Assembly: GCA_023053545.1 (NCBI GenBank)
Contig: JAKZAN010000004.1
Coordinates: 10,540,001 to 10,604,000 of the forward strand
Length of the DNA: 64,000 nt
Direction of reading: 5' to 3'
Source of the DNA: Lepidurus packardi
Taxonomy: Eukaryota > Arthropoda > Branchiopoda > Notostraca > Triopsidae
This document shows, piece after piece, positions 1-13,458 of this stretch (the stretch's first letter is position 1; each line of letters begins with the position of its first letter). Under the pieces are notes generated by a model. It saw only the letters and a list, made by a program, of their open reading frames with translations, was not told the origin of the DNA and did not search any database. A program made the position numbers and the translations under genes.

Positions 1-908
1 TGACGCCACACAACACGACCGACTTGGTTATTAAGATTCTTACAGCAACGGACATCATATACACTGTGGATGAACAAAAAAAAGAAGTAGTTAACATTAC
101 CCAAAACCCTTAAAGAACCCATACTAATCCCCTCCACTATTTTGTGACATTTCTGTAATCATGTACCTGTATCCAAGACGATTTCAATATAAATGTTCCA
201 ATTAAACTGTCGTTTATTAATTATAACACTGCAATTCTTACAGGTAAAACCGCAACAGCTCCACAAGCCGCAAAACAAAGACTATATACCAAACGTGTCT
301 ACAATAAAAAAAAGGTTATTAATATACCAATTCTTATCTTACAACAAGACGCGTTCCAAAACGAAATGCCAAAAAAATTGTCACACAAAAAAACTAAGCA
401 ATTAAAAAACTAAAGCAATAAAAACGAATACTCAAAATAATGCAATGAAACTACATTAAACAGACAAGTGGCAAAAACGACAACAGATACACCACCTAAG
501 GCCAACGACGTCGTACTCAAATTTGCAAATAAATACACAAATATCGCTTAACTCTCAGCTCTCTAAACACAACACTCCTTAGTAAAGCATAACGAAACTC
601 ATTACACACTAACATTCATACCCACAAAAACAAATTACCAAAACTACGCAGAAACAAATAAAACTTACCAAACAAAACAACACAGAATAATTACCAAACA
701 GCTAATTATACACTTTTACAACAGATCAAAACCAGTGTCGATTTTCTTAACATATAATAACACACATCAACACACGCTTGACCACCGTCATTCAACTACA
801 CAGCCATCTACCAGAACCACAGAACACCACGTCATCCACAACTCACACGGACTCCCTGGCACAGCTTATTCGACAGTTCATCCTGTCGTCTTGTGCACAG
901 TTTTAATC
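1..908. other. Gene-less left edge, G-poor on the + strand
   Basis: I see no supportable gene here. From about 200 to 880 the + strand is rich in A and C and poor in G. The open frame beginning near 735 is not a protein of its own; it only becomes meaningful at 909, where the first exon of the aminotransferase begins. The last few hundred bases are the presumed promoter and 5' leader of that gene. Confidence 0.5.
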
Positions 909-3046
<2,138 letters not shown>

Positions 3047-3369
3047 ATTCTAACTTGAGTTTGCTTGCAAAGTTATACTGGTGAATGGAGAATCAGGAAC
3101 ATCAAGTAGATCTAATCTTACCTATGGCTTAAAAAGCGAAAATGACAATGTATAGTTCAAGTAGCTTGGTGTTAACAACAAGGTTATGGGACTATTTGCC
3201 ATAAATCAGTTTTGAATTTAAGCTATCGGTGTAAAGTAGTGATTGGGAAATGGCAGTGCAAAATTACTGCTGTTTTTGGTTTATTACAGTTACTTCTCTC
3301 CTTTCCGAATTTGTTGTACTTTCAGTTTGCGACAATACAAAGTTACAAAAACCAAAAGTGGTAATGATC

Positions 3370-3810
3370 TTAGGCTTGGGTAGTTTGTAGACGCTTAGTG
3401 CGGTAATTTTTACGCTGTGGACTACGAATTTCTGATGCGTAGCTTGACCTTCTTGAGACGGCCTGAGAAATAGGTCTCGTTCGCCGAATTTCTGTGACGA
3501 CGGATAAGGATGAAGGCGATTCACTCGTCACGGATTGCGCTTGAATGGATTGGAGCCCGTCCCAATTGTACTGATCTGAGGCAACCTTCTTCCACTTGTT
3601 GCGACAGCACCTTACCATTAGGATTAACATGGAAATTGTCCCGGCGGTCACCCACACAAGCATGAGCCACATAAGAACCCCGTCTAGGCAAATTGAAGTG
3701 AAAGTAGAGACGTCGTTAACGAAATTCCCCACGCTGGCGTTTAGCCGGATGGGTTCACTACTTGGGTAATATTTGGAGTTCAGCATTGGAAAAAAAGGGA
3801 CTCTCGACAT
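3370..3810 (-). CDS. Small single-pass membrane protein, unknown
   Basis: Uninterrupted 146-codon frame from an ATG at 3810. I do not recognise the family. The predicted protein has a ~45-residue N-terminal segment with a possible N-glycosylation site (NAS), one strongly hydrophobic stretch (around GVLMWLMLVWVTAGTISMLI, residues ~44-66), then a basic CC/R/K stop-transfer sequence (RCCRNKWKK) and a Ser/Arg-rich tail of ~70 residues with RRTRP and RRSS. The positive charges after the helix suggest N-out, C-in topology, possibly type III since no cleaved signal is evident. It lies tail-to-tail with the aminotransferase (323 nt between stops). Single-exon coding and lack of a recognised family make it moderately uncertain; it could also be one exon of a longer gene. 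Confidence 0.5.
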   Translation of the reverse strand: MSRVPFFPMLNSKYYPSSEPIRLNASVGNFVNDVSTFTSICLDGVLMWLMLVWVTAGTISMLILMVRCCRNKWKKVASDQYNWDGLQSIQAQSVTSESPSSLSVVTEIRRTRPISQAVSRRSSYASEIRSPQRKNYRTKRLQTTQA

Positions 3811-4606
3811 GTTAAAAGGCTAGGAAGGGGAATATTTTTTTAACACTTTCATTTGTTTTTCACTTTTGTTCTTTACGCACCTTTTTAGGCTTTATTGGGT
3901 CTGGTGAAACGGACGTGACTTGACCGAAAAGCATTGAGAGAATGACGGTGATACTTCAAGCAGAGCAAACACTGTTTGTCACCTTCTCAGAATCTCTATA
4001 GAATGAGTAACAGATGCTTGATTGACCACAGAATTGGCCCAAAGGATTTCCGGTTGAATAAAGGCACTATAAAGCTAAACTACCTGCAAGGTAATTGTAA
4101 TACATGTGACCGTTGGTTTTCCATATGTCTGGCTATAAGCAGCAGTTTCCTTTAACATCGGTTTTCCTTAGGCAATAAATTAGAACTGTGAGAACTTACT
4201 CGTAGTATGGTTTCACTTTTCGGTCAAGGAGATAAGCTCCATTGAGGCGTTTCTAACGGCATTAGTCTGGTCTACTTAAGCCAAAAAATGAGCATTTACC
4301 ATGTTTCAAAGACGAACTTGGTATCGAGGAGTGTGACACTTTATATGGAGTTTTTTAGGTAAGAAGAAGGAGGAAAGCTTTCTCTTAAAATATAAGTTCT
4401 TTGTATTTCAGTTTTGGATAGATATACAGCAGGGAAATTAGGGGTTCAAAGATTGAATTGAGCGATGGCTGTGGCCCGCCAGCGGGATGATTTTTTAGCG
4501 TAGTGGGTGTAACTTTCCTTATTTCAGAGCTAAGACCCTCCGTATTTTGTTACGGGAGGTAAAAGTTTTCAATGGAGAAAGGTCTTACGAGTCCTACGCT
4601 AGTTCT
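3811..4606. other. Intergenic, no gene seen
   Basis: Spacer between the small membrane protein and the 3' end of the secreted phospholipase A2. No frame here has splice context or recognisable motifs. It should contain the 3' UTR of the phospholipase and the promoter of the membrane-protein gene. Confidence 0.4.
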
Positions 4607-6147
4607 TCATCCTCTAAAGGGCCTTCTTTTGGAGCCTTTGCGAAGGCGGTTTCCTTGAAGCTTGGCTTGAAGCATGTAATTGCCGAAGCATTCTGCAGCT
4701 ACTCGATCACATTCACATGTATGGTCCAAGCATCGATCCTTTGTACGTACTGGAAAGAGTAAAGGAATGCGGTCATTAGCTTTGTATACTTTGTACACTT
4801 TGTATACTTTGTACACTTTGTTTTACAATCATAACAGACGAACTTACGACAATACGCCTCTTGGTGATGCTCATCCCATCGCCATGAGTAATGGGCTGTG
4901 TAAGGTCGTTGCCACAGGAAAGGACAGGCAGATTTCTGCACTTGGGAGTAACAATAGTCATGCTGCTTACAGCACAAATCCGTGGCATCTAGCACGGGAC
5001 CGCCTCCTCCACTGCCACACCTAATAATTTTAGTTGACATTGTAGTTTTTATTTCAATAGATTGTTAAAAGCCAAACATGAAAATACTTTCGCATTGAAA
5101 AGGCACCAGGAAAGAAAAAGGGTGAGAAATCTAGACAAGCCTTAATTTTCCTCGAGAGAAAGTTGGACATCTCTTTTGAGTGTTGAGGAAAGGTACAGCT
5201 AACTGTAATGGTTGCAGTAAAAAAATAAAATAAAAGAAGTTGCGGCAAGGAGAGAGTGATGCCTTTCTGGCAGACGCTTCTTTTCTCGAACGTCTTTTTT
5301 AAATATTTAAACAAAGGAATTGGAGTTGCACACTTACCAATTCCCATAGAAGAGAAACCGTAATGGATTGGTCCGGGTGTAGAGCGTTACCATATTCCCG
5401 AACTGTGGAATGCTCCGGCGTGCAAACATGGGCACATCTTGCGTAATAAGTTCGCCATTTTCGGTGCGGTTGAAAGGAATGGTTTCTTCCAGTTCCTCGA
5501 CTTCGTACTCGAACTCTCGGTTAACAAAGCTTTTAATATCGGTTGAGAATGGATGTCGAATCTCTTGGTGAGGCTCCTGTTGCTGATGATCATTTTCCCC
5601 GACCCATGTCGGCCAATTTCGTTGCGCTTCGCGTTCTACATTGGATTGAGCTCTTCGACCTTGTTCGACTTGTGCATTGCTCCGCCGACCGCGTCGGCGT
5701 GCGATGTAATTATACGCTGGGTTCGAGGGTATGTTGACGTTAACTAACGGTTCTTTGGAGGGCAAAAATGGCTGCAGGGACAACCGACGTCTGGTGGGAC
5801 CGGTACCCGAGGATCGGGCTTGTGCGCGCGTAATATTGCGACCAGTCCAGATGCCCAACACTTTTCCCACTATATTAGCAGTCCAAGATACTCTGGATGC
5901 AACTTTTTCCACTGGTTCACGCAACTCCGTTATTTCATCTGGAAGAGGAAAATACGGAGCCAACACCGAGTTAAACAAGTCTGGAGACACATTTTCTGAC
6001 GCAGTTGACTGATCTTTGTTGGACTGCGAAAGCTGAGTAGAAGCGCAGACTAGAGGGGTAACAAATTGTACAGGTTAGAAACGGTACTTTTGGTTCTTAT
6101 ATTACGAGATTGAACTTACGGACAAGTAAGAAGAGGAAGAAGCCCAT
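4607..6147 (-). CDS. Secreted phospholipase A2 with long pro-region
   Basis: Calcium-dependent sn-2 ester hydrolase of the group I/II-like secreted class. Exons on the minus strand: 6147-6120, 6049-5338, 5020-4848, 4749-4607; 351 residues. The first exon encodes MGFFLFLLV, so splicing to exon 2 creates a signal peptide (continues LCAST). Residues ~15-225 are a hydrophilic, Arg/Gln/Glu-rich pro-region with several dibasic sites (RRRGRR). The catalytic domain starts near FGNMVTLYTRTNPLRF, then YGNWCGSGGGGPVLD (calcium loop), DLCCKQHDYCY with His267/Asp268, and CECDRVAAECF with Asp319. The junction after YGN restores the invariant YGNxCG motif, which strongly supports the exon model. Typical members are ~120-150 aa, so the ~215-residue pro-region is unusual. 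A Thr/Tyr/Lys-repeat translation near 4780-4830 is intron microsatellite, not protein. Confidence 0.88.
4779..4821. repeat. Short tandem repeat in phospholipase A2 intron
   Basis: About 2.5 copies of the 18-mer TATACTTTGTACACTTTG just downstream (in gene sense) of the third exon's donor site. It creates repetitive open frames on both strands that are not protein. Confidence 0.85.
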
Positions 6148-9100
6148 GCTCACCGCTTCTCCGAGTGTCTCTCCAGCAAATGATGGTAGGTTTACAACTA
6201 GTCGAGAACGTCTAGGTTACTGGGGCATTTTCCTCATTGGACAGTGTGTGTCGTAAACGGGAGGAAAACGCCTTCGAAAAGAAAGCGAGAGGAGAACGCG
6301 GCATGAGCTACGATCCGGAGCAATGGTATGTGTACCGCGCTTACTGGTGTATCCATGGGGAACCCAAACCCAAATTGTGGTGCCCTTTATGGCTTTTAAT
6401 TATATTCCAGATGCATACGAAACTAGTATGTAAATGAGGTATATTGTGCACATAACAGCAATGTAATGCATTTCGTTCACTTTCTAGTACCGACTGTACT
6501 AATGTCGTCGCGTTTATGCGACTAAAAAACCCAGACCGGCTCGGCTCCATGTTCTGCCTCTCATAAGTAACCGGGACATATGTTCATGTTTTGGTTAGAA
6601 AAGATAAGTATAAATGGACATATGTTGCAATTACCCAAGCTTTTATATCGGATAGGTTTTCGAAAGCGAAAACGAAGGTCTCTGACGCTTTATAATAATG
6701 TTGCTGTTTCTCGCCCCCCCAAATTGTGTTTATTCATTCAAGAGAGAGGGAAGGGAAGTTGTCATAGTTATAAATAGCATCATGACTTGTTCCTTTCTTC
6801 CGTCAACCAAGCCTTTAATTCCCTGATTTCAAAATGTAGATACCAAATTATGAAATTCATTTGCTTGAATCTTCTGATTTTTCGAAAGGCGCCAAAGTCT
6901 AATAGATTCGTAAGCTAGTTAGACGCTACCATCTAGTGAAAGGAAACTAAATACCGGGGGGTTTCTTTAATAACAGTGCCATCTACCATTACCAATATTA
7001 AAATAAGCGTCATAAATAAATGTCGGACGGGTGAGACGCCTCAAAGTTTAATCGTGCAATTCTGGGTGGCCATTCTAGTGTATTTACTCTTCATTGTGAC
7101 ATATTCGAGAGCCTAATGGATATTTTACACCGGATTGCATAACCCGTTGCATTCCCCATGCAAACGTAAGTAAAATTCCAGTCCAAATCTCCAATTGCAG
7201 AGATCTGTCATACTTGTTTTTAGTCGTCACGCCAGGCTAGGGATGAATCAGGAAACAGTATAGTCCCAAACGGAAAAACGACACAAACAAGTGCAGAACG
7301 ACAAACCCCCCTTCCTCCCCTTACCAAAGCTCAGCTCTTGCAGGAAACCTTAGATAGCGTACGCTCATTAGTCACGTCTTTTATAGCTCAACTTCCTTTT
7401 GCGATTCCTCGTTGTCATTGACATTCAAGGCGAATGAGCTCCATTTAACACCACCTCCTAATCATCCCACCGAGCGTGTCTGTATTACTAGTATTTTCGC
7501 CTAGGCTCTTTAAATAGGCGAAAAAAAAAGTTGGCAAAAAAACCTTTGGGCGGTTCCTAAATCTAAATCCCCAGCCTTTCATTTGAACGTATCCGCAACT
7601 CTAGCTCACCAACCGGTTTGTCTATTCTCTTCTCTCATTTCTGTGTGCAGCTCTCTGAGCACCTATTTCCTCTTTCTACATTATCCTAGCCCAGTAAAGT
7701 GGGGAACAACGTCCTCCAAATTGGATGCTGTATGTGTGTGAGTGTGTTATGCTATGGTACTACGGTCTCAACTTCCTCTTCTGCTACGAAGTATACAAAA
7801 GTTAATCCTCGAATCCAAACCGCCAACACAACTTCCTCCTAATGCTAGCCTCTTCCCCCAGCCTCAATCTAGGTTAGTTTCTCCTTTAATTTTCGTTTCA
7901 TGTGTCGCAAGTTCAAGTGGAAAATCGTGTAGTCGTGTAATCGTGTAAAAGTCTTCCTCCATGAGTAACGTTTTCTTGTGCTTTTTTAGTCTTCAGACGA
8001 GTTGAAATAGTGACGTTTAGGGTTTCGGTGATGCTAGTACGAAGCATTATAAAAGAAAGGACTAAGAACCTGGATTTCGTGCTCCAACCCAAACTCATCA
8101 ACATACAACAACCCTTTAAGCCTCGCCTTCAGTAATTCCAGGTGATTGACCGACGAATCATCGGCCCAGCTTTGTGTACTTGTGCCAGACACAACAGCAT
8201 AGCACACGCTGTGGTCTTTTGGATTCGAAAAGTTCACATTTTTTATATTACGAGAAGTTGAAAGGCTTTTATTCTCATTTTATTCTCTTATGTGTTTGGT
8301 ATAGGGAATAGTATTTGCATCTGGTCCAGAGAGTTGCGTAATTTGGCGAACAGTGCATGCACACCTCTCCGAGTTGAACTTAACCTTGAGGCTTATCAAT
8401 TAACAGTTAGGATTCTGGTGCGACTTGGCTAGACGTGTAAACGTTGGGTTATTGTGCAGGGATTTCAACAGCAGAGAAACGTAGTTGGAGTAAAAGTATT
8501 GAAAAATTCCCCAATTTATCTAGAGTATTTATCCATTTTATCTATTTATCTAGCCCTCCTAAGGCTAGATTCTCTAAAGCTAAATTGGATTCTCTGTAAG
8601 AGACTTGCGTTGCGTGGAAGATGAAAGGAGATGAAAAGTAGCAGTCGGGAGCCAAAGGAACTCATTTACTTGGATTTTCGGGGAAGATTTTGGAATGTGG
8701 GAATGGCAGCGGTTGTTTTTTGGCAAGTCGGAGTGAGGCCGGAGGATCAATACCAGGGACTTTTGCCATCTTTCGAGTCTTTTTTTGTACTCTAACGTAT
8801 TCTGAAGCTTGTCTCGTGCAATTCATGCAATTCGTGTGTAGGCGGAAGCTATCGTAGAATTGGGGGACGTTAAGTAATACGAAAGCGAGTTAAGGTTCGA
8901 GGATTGAGGGAGGAGGGTGACAAACGGCCCTGTCCCCCCTTCTACCCCCCATGCAGTTCGGGTAATCGGACGCAATAAATCTGTCATCTACATGGCATTT
9001 TTTTGGTTTCTTCTTGTAACTTCGCTTCCAAGCATCAGCCACATGGTCTTTTTTTCGGGAGCTTCGCGGGAGGGGGGATGATGACACAGACTTGGAACTG

Positions 9101-9519
9101 AACTGAAGTAAACAAAACATGGAAGAGACGTGACGCAGCTAATGAGCCAATGCTGATTAGGTCTGTGACTTTCCCATGTTCATGTTGTTGGAAAAACGGT
9201 AAAGTTAAAGCTGTCCGACGCCATTATCACATGCCTCTATGCGAAGACAGGTGGCATTTCATCAAACTAAACTTTGAAGCCAAACATTTCTTTCAGTTGG
9301 AAATTCTCTAAAATATTTGAAACGCAATACAATAGTAAATTACAAAACGTAGAAATAAACTACAATGTTAAGTAAAGTTTCTAATGTATGTACTGTTACA
9401 ATGCTTGAATTGTTCTATTTAGGAATTGTTCTATTTTTAAACAAAAGTTCAAAAGTACATTACCTTGTCTTTGCGGGAGGAATTTCTGATTCATTTATGT
9501 ATTTATACAATAAATGCCG
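6148..9519. other. Gene-poor spacer
   Basis: Starts with the presumed promoter and 5' UTR of the phospholipase A2 (ATG at 6147). Beyond that I find no exon chain I can defend. A 67-codon frame at 8034-8237 (-) looks mildly protein-like (ends GLLYVDEFGLEHEIQV) but lacks good splice sites or a recognised domain. A few short, degenerate motifs recur, but no complete transposon is seen. Confidence 0.4.
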
Positions 9520-10010
9520 CTTATTGTGATCACTGGGTACTAGAATCATCCGCTTTATGGAATCAAGTTTGAAAGGACCGATTCAAAAGGACAAAATTTT
9601 AGCATAGCATTTTAATCGGTTATTAGAATCACATTCGGTATTAGAATGAATTGCCAAAGAATCTTCACATGTACAGTAACGAAACTGCAGTAGTGATTGC
9701 GGCATGGACTTTGCATATTGACCGATGACATGGCTTTTACGTCGTTTTGAACAATCCTGTCATTTCCAGCCTACTACTACGCTTAGGACGAAATCCCTCC
9801 TAAACTCCCAAACTCCCCAGTCAATTAAATGAGCAGGTTATTCAATTGAATGACTAGTTCCTTTAATTGACTGGTAAAATAGAAGGAATATCATGTTGAG
9901 AACACTATAAGCGTGGGAGTAGGCTTCAATGGCGCAGTGTTAGTTGTGTTTTAAATTTGTGGTTAAATAAAAATGGCGACGAACAAGAAAAGAGTTGGTT
10001 TAAACGTAAA
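9520..10010. mobile_element. pogo-type transposon remnant, copy 1
   Basis: First of two ~490-bp direct copies (offset 491-493 bp). Both begin with a CTTATTGTGATCACT block, carry CTTCACATGT, GACTTTGCATATTGACC and CAGTCAATTAAATGAGCAGG, and end in a start codon followed by MATNKKRVGLNV-like coding (ATG at 9973). Here the coding stops after ~13 codons because copy 2 begins. An internal palindrome (CAGTCAATTAAA ... TTTAATTGACTG) is present in both. Confidence 0.7.
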
Positions 10011-10500
10011 CTCTTATTGTGATCACTTCATAGGTTATTAGAATCAGCCGCTTTGAGGAATCCATGTTTAAAAGGCCGATTTAAAATGATAAACTTTGTA
10101 GCATTTTAATCCGTTATTAGAGTCACGCTTTAGGATACTAGAATCAATTTCAAAAGAATCTTCACATGTGCAGTAGCAAAATTACAGCAGTGATTGCTAC
10201 GTGGACTTTGCATATTGACCAGCAATGACATTGCTTTTACGTCGTTTTGACCAATCCTGTCATTGCGAGCCTAATACTACTCCTAAGGAGAAATCCCTTC
10301 TAAACTCCCAGTCAATTAAATGAGCAGGTTATTCAATTGAATGACTAGTTCCTTTAAGTGACTGGTAAAATAAAAGGAATATCATGTTGAGAACACTATA
10401 AGTGTGGGAGTAGGCTTCAATGGCGCAGTGTTAGTTGTATTTTAGATTTGTGGTTAAATAAAAATGGCGATGAACTTGAAAAGAGTTGATTTAAACGTAA
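10011..10500. mobile_element. pogo-type transposon remnant, copy 2 (5' part)
   Basis: Second direct copy of the unit at 9520-10010, diverged by scattered substitutions and small indels. It runs directly into the transposase-like N-terminal coding remnant at 10464. The same CAGTCAATTAA/TTAATTGACTG core reappears in the inverted-repeat element inside the FGGY intron (58581-58908). Confidence 0.7.
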
Positions 10501-10747
10501 AATAGAAGTTGCGGCTCATTGAAACTTGTGACAAGTTAAATTTAATAGATTTGCCTCAAAAGGAAGCGGATGTTAAATTAGGAATTCCTCAATCATCTCT
10601 ATCAAAATTGTTGAAAAATCGTTACGAAATAAACAATCGTGGGTGTTGTGAATCTAAAAAGGAACAAAGAGGAAAAAAGGAAGCGAGCGGGAAACTGTCA
10701 AAAAGTAGACGATGCTTTGTTTCGTTGGTTTAAACAAGCCAGTTATG
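10464..10747 (+). pseudogene. pogo/Tigger transposase N-terminal fragment
   Basis: Reads MAMNLKRVDLNVK, then an in-frame stop (TAG at 10503), then KLRLIETCDKLNL and KEADVKLGIPQSSLSKLLKN. This is the layout of the CENP-B-type N-terminal helix-turn-helix of pogo/Tigger transposases: a basic start, an acidic helix, then a G-I-P-Q-S-x-L-S recognition helix and LKNR. After about residue 60 the frame shifts; the other frame continues CQKVDDALFRWFKQA, the start of the second DNA-binding half. No DDE catalytic region follows. At least one stop and one frameshift make it non-functional. Confidence 0.75.
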
Positions 10748-12584
10748 TATATTTCTGATTTACATGTTTTTATTAATATTTGGATTTGATTCTGCTAGTT
10801 TACTTGCTGTCGTAATTATACAAAGTGCACAATGTTTTCAGTTGGTAAAAAGTTCGGGGCGTGTTCCATATTTGCGAATGTTTGAACGTGGAACAAATTG
10901 GAAAGGAACAGGGAGGGTGAAAATTGCATTTGAATAATTTCCCAACTCATAAAAGCGTAGTGCATCCGAACGCCCTGCCCTTGTCACTTCCTGACGAACA
11001 TAATCAACTTTCTCGTTTGAATTTTTAATCAGACTGCGTAGTGCGGAAGTTACGTGTTAGACTAATAACATAATTATAACATTCATTTTTATTGCACCCT
11101 TTGAGCTAGTTTACGCTGTCGAAAGTGTCTTTCCAAAGAGTTGTTTGGAAAGGAAAGAGAAGATTTTAGGAATCTGCTCCTGTGTAAATAATAAGGTAAA
11201 AATGGTCCTTGTTTGTAACGAGCTCAAGCAGATATGTTTGTGTTGCGTTTTTTTTTCAAGCACATGTTCACGCATTCCTGCTTCGAGTAGATAAAAACTC
11301 CCACACGCTCGATGCACTCACTCCCGAAATCGACGTTATATGATATGTGGGAACCCCAGACAACACCCGTCTCTTGTATAAGCTTGTTGCTTTCTGCATG
11401 AGGAAGTCAATATAGAAGACTGTATGAAAAGCTAGAGTTACGGTCAGGGATATATGAGCAACTAGGAACTCTTTAAGCCTGGCAACGACAGATTTAGAAG
11501 CGTTTGTTTTTCCTACATTTTTATTGGATTTTTTTCCAGAAAAAAAAATCTTAGAAATAAAAGAGAAGTTTGCTTGGAAAATTTACATCCTTTTATGGGT
11601 TGGGAATGGGGACGTTTTTGGTTACCAGTTTTGTGTGTTGGAATGAAACCTGCCCGCATAATTAAGCATTTAAATGTTTAAGCGTAGTTATTAGACCAAC
11701 TTCTTCTTCCTTTAATGGTTTTGAACCTTATAACCTCGTTTCCCCAATTTCCCCTTAAAAATCCAAATAAAATAAAAGTGAAAATTAGAAACGTGAGCCT
11801 TTTCTTTTAAAAAAAATCTTGGGGAAAAAATCGCATTTCTGCGCAGTGACGTTAGAGAGTGTGCGGGGGCGAGTTCTCGGAAACGTGCTGATTCGATTTT
11901 GCCGCATTTTGGGCAGGAAATAGAAACAAAGAGTAGGAAGGTGAAAGATTGTTGCTGTGCGGAATTTTTAAACGTTGCATTTCCAGACATCTGTTAAAGG
12001 CAGATTCGTTGGAACTTGTAAGGTTTAAGAATATTTTCCCCTAAGGTGTAGTTTATTCTTCATTGCCAGGGAAATTCCTTTATATCTGCAGTAATTTTAG
12101 TAGCCAAGGTACTTTTGTCTGAACGGAACTGTTTCCTTTGTCTGCGAGCTTGGAATGGTTGGGAGAGGGGCTTTTTTTGCAAGGCTAAAAGATCCATCTT
12201 ACGATGCGAAAACGTCTGCAGCATCCCAGTAATGTTAGGAATCCATGGCGTTATGTTTGTCTGGCGAACGTAGGACTGAAACAAACCGTTGTAAAAACCA
12301 AGCCGGAGTTGCGTCACGACTCCCGGCGTTAAAAGAACCCGTTCGTCGAGCCAGGAGCTATTATTCATTATTGCATCACTGCGTCATTGCCAAGATATGC
12401 CCGGAGTAACGCGACGCGGCTCGGCCCGACCATCCACGGAATGTTCCTAGTCGTTATTTTACACGAGATGAAGAAAACCAACTGTCTCCGAACCTTACCC
12501 CTCTCTTTATGCATCTCTTTCAGGCTTCTTTCCCTAATATTTGCTCTTTATGCATCAGCAAGTTTACAAGCTCAATCACAAACA
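10748..12584. other. Gene-less stretch
   Basis: No exon chain, RNA gene or complete element was recognised. The short frames at 11111-11317 and 11712-11990 on the minus strand have low-complexity composition and no splice support. Confidence 0.35.
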
Positions 12585-12905
12585 GAAATTACGTTTTCTT
12601 CCCGCGATCGCCGTACTGCCGGGCCGAAACACGCGCCTGAGAGCCTTTTTGGAAGTTTCGGTTGGCTTCGCAACCTTCACAACCTTCGCAAGCGTGAGCA
12701 TATCCGCTGGCAATGGGACCGCACGAGGCGGGCTCCGCTGTACAGTACGCCATGCAAGCGTTGTCGGAACCGCCTCGTGCGATGCCATTGCCAGGGGATG
12801 GACCGTCGGTTAAGCCGAACCGAAACGCGCACAAAGGCTCCCAAGCGCGGGTCTCGGCCTGGGCGGATGGCAAGCTACAGCGATCGCGCGATGAAAAAGT
12901 CACTA
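12585..12905. repeat. GC-rich foldback (inverted-repeat) element
   Basis: A ~320-bp imperfect palindrome centred near 12745. The left arm includes CGCGATCGC, GAGAGCCTTT, GTTTCGGTTGGCTT and GGCAATGGGACCGCACGAGG. The reverse complement of the right arm carries the same order: CGCGATCGC, GGGAGCCTTT, GTTTCGGTTCGGCTT and GGCAATGGCATCGCACGAGG. It is far more GC-rich than its surroundings. Overlapping long frames on both strands are a by-product of the GC content and symmetry. Confidence 0.8.
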
Positions 12906-13458
12906 TTTTGAAATGGAGTTTTTAAATTAACCAAAGCATCTACCTACTTGTTTGAGCATTCAAAAGAAAGGTAACGGTGCCGTCCCTATGAATCCATGAA
13001 TCGATTTTGAATGCACTCAAAGGTAAAGGCGCTAGGCCTCCGGTCAGCTGTCCCCCAATGGTATAAGGATAGGAAAATTTGGCGGAGCTTATTGCACTAC
13101 TAATTAATTCCTTCCACTATTTTATTCCTTCTACTAATTCTAATAAATATTTATTCCTTCTACTAATTAATTCCACTACTAATTAATTAATTAATATTCC
13201 TCGGTTAATATGCATAATTGACATTGGGGTTCTTCAGCCAGAACACTTCATTTGCTTCGTTCTATAACCTATATTTTTCTTTTTGAAACCTTACTCCCCT
13301 TTAGAAGCTCTCTGTTCACTCTAAACATCCTCGAAAGGTTCATTTCTCACCAAAAATTCAAAATTGTAAATATTTCTGAGGCTTTTGAGCTTTGTCAGAT
13401 CTCAAAACAACTTGCACGTCATCAAAGGGAATAGAAAGCGTTGGAGTCAACAGACAAG

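Noticed and set aside
4776-4988. Frame with Lys/Tyr/Thr or Val/Gln/Ser repeats on the minus strand
   Set aside because: Translation of an intron microsatellite inside the phospholipase A2 gene.
6237-6437. 66-codon frame upstream of the secreted phospholipase A2
   Set aside because: No splice context or family resemblance; probably 5' flank.
8034-8237. 67-codon minus-strand frame ending GLLYVDEFGLEHEIQV
   Set aside because: Mildly protein-like, but no ATG with good context, no recognised domain and no acceptable partner exon.
12387-12911. 174-codon frame in GC-rich sequence
   Set aside because: Lies in the foldback palindrome; long frames occur on both strands because of GC content and symmetry. 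No domain, no splice support.
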